Source: Camellia lanceoleosa (taxonomy: Eukaryota > Streptophyta > Magnoliopsida > Ericales > Theaceae). Taken from it: a stretch of DNA of 64,000 bases. The stretch is from positions 65,222,598-65,286,597 of the forward strand of contig CM045758.1 in assembly GCA_025200525.1 (NCBI GenBank), in the 5' to 3' direction. Positions within the stretch are counted from its first letter, which is position 1. Every line of letters begins with the position of its first letter. Position numbers and translations under genes: made by a program. Positions 59,470-64,000 of the stretch are shown piece by piece. The notes under the pieces are model-generated. The model searched no databases. It was not told the origin of the DNA and worked only from the letters and a program-made list of their open reading frames with translations.

Positions 59470-60013
59470 AACTAAGATCTTATTAGTTGTTCTAAAATTT
59501 CTAATTTTTGTTTTAAATTATCTTGAATTTGGTTGATTTGGTCTATTTGTTTAGCTATTTGATTTATTTGACTATGAATTTTTTCAATTAGTTGTTTAAA
59601 TTCTAACTCTATTTGCTTTGAGTTGCTAGTATTTGTAGCTGAAATTGGAGTTTCTATTTCTAACTTAGTGGGAAATTTTTCTAAATTTAAATCTATTCAT
59701 TTTTGTAGGATAGAACTACACTAATCTTGAATATAATCTAATTTTTTATCTTGATTTTTAATTATACTACGAGTATTACGGAGATGATCTATAGATGAAA
59801 TAAAAGGATTACTAATTTTATCTACGTCTTTTTTAATATTTTCTGCAAAATTAATCTAATGATCTATGATACTATTTAGCTGTGAGAATTGTGTTCACTA
59901 TGAAGCTGATGTGTAAAAGTACCTTCAAAATTACAACGAAATTTATTTTTGTCTATGTTAAGACGACGATTATGACTACTGAGTTCTAAATCTAAATATT
60001 CTACTCTTTTCAT
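59470..60013 (-). pseudogene. First small caulimovirid ORF after the primer site (coiled-coil rich)
   Basis: It starts MKRVEYLDLELSSHNRRLNI at 60013, about 140 bp after the primer binding site. A frameshift lies near 59885 and stops near 59860, 59725 and 59700. It ends IDQINQIQDNLKQKLEILEQ just before the next ORF. The heptad-like Ile/Leu/Gln pattern suggests a coiled coil, as in virion-associated proteins, but I cannot assign it. Confidence 0.5.
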
Positions 60014-60155
60014 ACACAAAATTAAATCCTACTTTAAAATTATTAAAAACTACTATAATATGAAATTTATAACTAAATTGTCCAAAAATAAAAACTACTT
60101 TATTTCCATAAGCAAAATGCATAAACTAACTTAAACTGTCCTAAAATCGAATACT

Positions 60156-60167
60156 GCTCTGATACCA
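60156..60167 (-). other. tRNA-Met primer binding site of the endogenous caulimovirid
   Basis: TGGTATCAGAGC on the minus strand, in a short gap between two ORF remnants. Caulimoviridae prime minus-strand DNA synthesis with initiator tRNA-Met at this sequence, and it marks the conventional genome origin. It is not next to an LTR here, which separates it from the retrotransposon PBS sites. Confidence 0.8.
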
Positions 60168-60236
60168 ATTTTTGGGAGGTTGAGTTAGTGGTCTACCACT
60201 ATTTTGATATTGGGCTGAGAATTATCTAATTAATTC

Positions 60237-60600
60237 TACAGTTATGCTAATAAGTCTTCAAGCTATTGTATAGCTAGCTGTAAGGCTCCTTGTTTTACAG
60301 TTACCTGTTTATTTATTTGAGAAATTTTCAAACTATAATTTTCTAGAGATCTGCTAAAGGCTAATGATAATAGAAATTGACATCTTAATTTTTGATCTTC
60401 TAATTCTTGTATAAGCTCAGTACTGGTTCTGATTTTAATCATAAGTTCTTCTTCTAAAGGCGTAAAATTTTGATTTTTAAAATTCTTTTATGGACAATAT
60501 TTCCTTAATATTTCTACTCGGGTTGCTCTCTTTGTATTCTAAAATTCTTTTTCTTTGATAAAACTATTTTTAGGTAATGTTTGTTTTCATTACATGTACT
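60237..60600 (-). pseudogene. Caulimovirid ORF remnant upstream of the primer site
   Basis: A minus-strand frame reads NTKRATRVEILRKYCP, NFTPLEEELMIKIRTSTELI and LENYSLKISQINKQVTVKQG with stops near 60546, 60491 and 60262. It looks helical and charged. Its presence just upstream of the primer site means the site is not preceded by a long noncoding leader in this copy. Confidence 0.4.
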
Positions 60601-60860
60601 CCCACCTTGAAGCTAAGTTTCGTTCAACATAGTATATTTTTATTTTCTATTTTTTACTTTTCCCTTTCTGCCTACAATTTGTCCTCAAACGCCTAACCAC
60701 GGCTCGCACAAGCTCTTCAGCTAAGGTCACCCAGTAATAAAATAGAAAACAAAAGATACTTTGAAGGTGCAAAGCATGTAATATTAATGAGCAAACAAGC
60801 ATTCCATAAACTTAGTTTTTCCAAAAAGAAAATAAATTTTTAGAATAGAAGAGTTACCCT
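60600..60860. other. Junction region between the two opposed viral copies
   Basis: No coding frame is visible. The minus-strand viral copy ends somewhere here and plus-strand viral homology begins at about 60855-60870. It may hold viral intergenic sequence or host filler. Confidence 0.4.
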
Positions 60861-60905
60861 TTTGAAATATCTTTTTCCTTAAATTTAGTTGAGATTTTAC
60901 CATTT

Positions 60906-62932
60906 AATGATAATACATATTTACCATTTAATAACCCTATTATACCCAAACCAAATTTAGTTGAGATTTCTTGTGTAATTAAATTTACAAAAAAAGCCCT
61001 TAGTATAGATGCTATGATAGATACAGGAGCCAGTAAATCATATATTGAACAGCACGTAGTTCCACCAGAATGGAGCATAGCTTTAACAACCACAGCTTTA
61101 GTCAGCATAGCCGATGGCACTAAACAGACATACACACATTGCATCAATGGAGCACAAATTAGTTGTCATCACATAGGATCTCGAACTCAACATGTATAAT
61201 GGTTTCCTTTGCCTTAAGTTTGGATTGGGAATACTCGACAAAATCATCCTTTCATCTTAGGACTTAACTTCATACTTAGTCTACAAGGCGGCATGTTTAT
61301 CAGCCAAAACAACATCAGTTTCTTCAAATGAACTGTACGTACACCCACAGCATATGCCCTTAGCACCATTGTCCATTCATCAGAGTTGCGTGCGAAGCGT
61401 GGTGGTACCATAGGAGTAGATTATGTCCCTACTAGTTTTTTATTTCCTAGTAGAAATATTTTTCCTGAACTAGCCCAAAAATATATACCTGATGAAATAG
61501 CAAATACTTCTTTAGAAAATTCAGACATAGAAAATTATGAATTAGAGGATTTAGAAGAATTTGATTTTGAAGAAAGAGACTATTGGAATCTAGAAGATTT
61601 TCAACAAATTGTTAACCTAAAGTTAATTTTTGCAAAAATAGGAAAATTAAAGAAAAAAACCAGTATACAGAAGAACATAAAATGATTTAGATGAAATAAT
61701 AAGATTAGCTGAAACAATAGAAATTTTAGGTGAACAGCCCATGAAATATTGGGAAAGAAATAAAGTTTTAGCCAGTTTAGATATAAAAAATAAAGATTAT
61801 AGGATTACATCAGCACAAATAGATCATACGCCATCAGACATAGAAGAATTTAGGACACAGATTAAGGAGTTATTAGATTTAGGAGTAATTAGACCCAGTC
61901 ATAGGAGCGCCGCATTTATGGTTAGAAATCATGCAGAAATAAAAAGAGGAAAAACTAGAATGGTTATAAATTATAAAAGATTAAATGACAATACAGAAGA
62001 TGATAAATATAATATACCAGATAAAGATCAGCTTATAAACAGAATACAAACAGCAAAAATATTTAGTAAATTTGATTGCAAGTCGGGATTTTGGCAGATA
62101 AAAATGGAGAAGGAAAGCATACCTTGGACAGCCTTTTGCTGCCCATAGGGACATTATGAATAGCTAGTTATGCCTTTTGGACTAAAAAATACACCTTCTA
62201 TATTTCAGCGTAAGATGGATAATATATTTAATAAATATAGTTTTATACTGATATATATAGATGACATATTAGTATTTCGCCCAAATAAAAATAGTCACAT
62301 AGGTCATTTATATATAGTATTAGAAGAATTCATAAATAATGGAATAATAATTAGTAAGAGAAAAATGGTATTAAATAAACCTCATATAGAATTTTTAGGA
62401 ATGGAGTTAGGAGATGGAAAAATTAGGCTACAACCTCACATAGTTAAGAAAATTTTAGATTATCCAGATAAATTAGAAGATATAAAACAACTGCAATCAT
62501 TTTTAAGAATTTTAAATTATGCACGAATGTACATTCCTAACCTTAGTAAAATAATAGGACCCCTATACAGCAAGACCACACCTACAGGGCAAAAATATTT
62601 CAATCAACAAGATATAGCTTTAGTTGGAAAAATTAAAGACATTTGTAGAAATTTACCCGACCTACAACTTCCCTTAGAATCAGAATATATAGTCGTAGAG
62701 ACAGATGCAAGTCAGTTAGGATGGGGAACAGTATTAATAGCTAAACCTAGCAAGTATGATAGTAAAAATAAAGAACACATTTGTAGATATAGTTCTGGCA
62801 AATTTAAAGAAAAAGACACGACCATGACCAGCCTAGATTTTGAGATATTAGGAATAGTATATGCAATAAACAAATTTAGATTATTCTTACACATGCCCTT
62901 TACAATTAGAACAGACTGTGAAGGGATTTGCC
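60906..62932 (+). pseudogene. Caulimovirid protease-RT-RNase H (second copy)
   Basis: Protease motif DTGASKSY at about 61019. An acidic spacer (61386-61685) precedes the RT start (61741-62148, LLDLGVIRPSHRS, RMVINYKRLN). The RT palm follows with MPFGLKNTPSIFQ and YIDDIL (62170 onward), then RNase H (ETDASQLG near 62700). Stops lie near 61198, 61683, 62146 and 62161. The RNase H domain is truncated after RTDCE at about 62922, where a deletion joins it to the viroplasmin ORF. Confidence 0.85.
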
Positions 62933-63934
62933 CTTCCCATTTATGAAGGCAGAAACAAATTCAGACCATTAATAGGAATCGAGCTAGACCCAGTTCAACA
63001 GTGTTTTCTAGATAACCTTTGGAACAACCATAACCACCCAGCTAAACGTCTGTCAGCCTTAAACTCTCTTAGTATATGTTTTTCAAAAATCCAGAATAAC
63101 CCTTTGTCTAAAAGCTTTTCTTTTTATGTAGTAGCTAAAGGAACCAAGCCTGGTATTTACCATGATTCGGTAGAAGTTGAACCCTTAGTTAAAAACTTTT
63201 CCATACCTCAATTTAAAGGATTTTATGATTTCAAGTCAGCCAGTACATATGCCTGTAGACAAACATGAACCAGTTACTTTATCAGCCAAATAGCTAAAGA
63301 TTATCTGGACACATTGGGCAAGATGCAGTCAACCATCCTTGCTACTAGTGAAGTTCCAGTTAGCCAGATAATTGGAAACAGTAGTACTAACCCTCAGATA
63401 GATTCTCAAAATCCTCTCCAAATGTGCAGACATTGTGAAGGCCTTACCAGAAATTTTAAGAAAATTATGGATAAAGGCAAAAAGGTCAGTGAAGAGCTAG
63501 ACCAGCTCCGAGACGAAGAAAAACAATTAAGAGCTACCATTCGAACCCTAACCAACCAGCTTAAAAAAGTAACTCCAGAAAAAGCACCCACCCCATTTCT
63601 TGACCTAGAAACTAGACAACTCACCAGTGAAGAATTTGAACAATTGAGTGCTAGAATGTATTTTTTCAGGCATTCTATCATTCGATCTTTTTGTGAGAAA
63701 AGCCAAGAAATAGAGGACCTTAAACCCTATATATATACCTTAGCCGAAGATAACAGAAATAGTGAGCTAGTCACTATACAGCAGTTTCTTCAGGATCTCT
63801 CCATAGCAGGAGTTCACTGCCCTGGTATAGCTTATCAATGGACTTATCTCTATGAAGATGAAGAGCAGCCCTGCTTAGAAGAGGAAAGATGTATGGACAG
63901 GCCAAATATTTTGGTCGATGCTAGTGTAATTTAG
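62923..63934 (+). pseudogene. Caulimovirid viroplasmin/transactivator ORF (second copy, 5'-truncated)
   Basis: It lacks the first residues of the first copy and starts at the deletion junction. It contains the viroplasmin signature KGTKPGIYHDSVEVEPLV, a stop at 63266, and then a long open part (63314-63934) that keeps CAG where the first copy has a stop, ending at 63934 with ERCMDRPNILVDASVI. Confidence 0.75.
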
Positions 63935-63964
63935 ATTTCAGCATCTGCCTTTGCCAGATAAATC

Positions 63965-64000
63965 TATCAACGTTCGAGCCATTGGAGATAGAGATTAGGG
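63965..64000 (+). pseudogene. Start of the unknown 3' ORF (second copy, cut by window end)
   Basis: The frame TFEPLEIEIRG matches the start of the minus-strand ORF near 30136-30080. Only about 12 codons are in the window. Confidence 0.45.

Larger units (their letters stand above)
29451..60850 (-). mobile_element. Endogenous caulimovirid (plant pararetrovirus) locus, near full length, interrupted by three LTR elements
   Basis: Minus-strand viral segments lie at 60850-58799, 51272-49264, 36530-34688 and 32284-29451. They are separated by a copia element, a gypsy element and a solo LTR. Across each break the viral reading frame continues directly. Removing the insertions leaves about 8.5 kb, within the known size range of Caulimoviridae genomes. 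The order is: ORF remnant, tRNA-Met primer site, two small ORFs, movement protein, coat protein, protease-RT-RNase H, viroplasmin domain, unknown ORF. Separate MP, CP and pol ORFs plus a viroplasmin-type ORF recall the caulimovirus/soymovirus side of the family, but the genus cannot be fixed here. All major ORFs contain stops, so it is not a functional virus. Confidence 0.85.
60860..64000 (+). mobile_element. Second endogenous caulimovirid copy, opposite strand, partial
   Basis: Starts in the protease region and runs through RT, RNase H, viroplasmin and the start of the unknown 3' ORF, leaving the window still viral. It is homologous to 35850-30100 of the first copy without the solo LTR, in head-to-head orientation. 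Substitutions and stops differ between copies, so both have decayed separately. Confidence 0.85.

Overview
This is plant nuclear DNA. It is AT-rich, full of transposons, has long introns, and carries the plant-type exon junction complex gene MAGO NASHI, plant Ty3/gypsy and Ty1/copia elements, Helitrons, hAT and CACTA elements, and an endogenous plant pararetrovirus (Caulimoviridae). The TE and virus types suggest a eudicot, but I cannot name the species. Only one host protein-coding gene can be supported.

1-9.9 kb is gene-poor accessory DNA. It holds a CACTA terminus with palindromic GTCGC subterminal repeats next to a Helitron 3' end, an 83-bp tandem array, several small inverted-repeat elements (including three members of a family ending in CCCCCGAATCCCCC-like TIRs), a 417-bp Helitron and many microsatellites.

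9.99-21.77 kb is MAGO NASHI on the + strand in three coding exons (75 + 59 + 19 codons = 153 aa). Intron 1 is 848 bp and carries a MITE. Intron 2 is about 10.5 kb and carries MITEs, a diverged 2.3-kb LTR, and a decayed minus-strand LINE that is itself interrupted by a 914-bp hAT element with a perfect 8-bp target duplication.

21.8-29.4 kb is intergenic. It holds small foldback MITEs and a 4.3-kb minus-strand Helitron (23092-27427) with both ends and A/T insertion flanks. The Helitron contains a 454-bp tandem duplication and exon-like fragments of unknown genes.

29.4-60.9 kb is one old caulimovirid integration on the minus strand, later split by three LTR elements. Removing a 2.4-kb solo LTR, a 12.7-kb Ty3/gypsy element (itself carrying a 4.2-kb hAT transposon) and a 7.5-kb Ty1/copia element leaves about 8.5 kb, the length of one viral genome. 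The visible order is: upstream ORF remnant, tRNA-Met primer site, two small coiled-coil-like ORFs, movement protein, coat protein, protease-RT-RNase H, viroplasmin/transactivator, and a conserved unknown 3' ORF. From about 60.86 kb to the window end a second copy runs on the opposite strand (head-to-head), starting at the protease and carrying a deletion that joins RNase H to the viroplasmin ORF. All viral and retrotransposon reading frames are broken. Many stops are at former Trp, Gln or Arg codons, as expected from cytosine deamination in methylated DNA.
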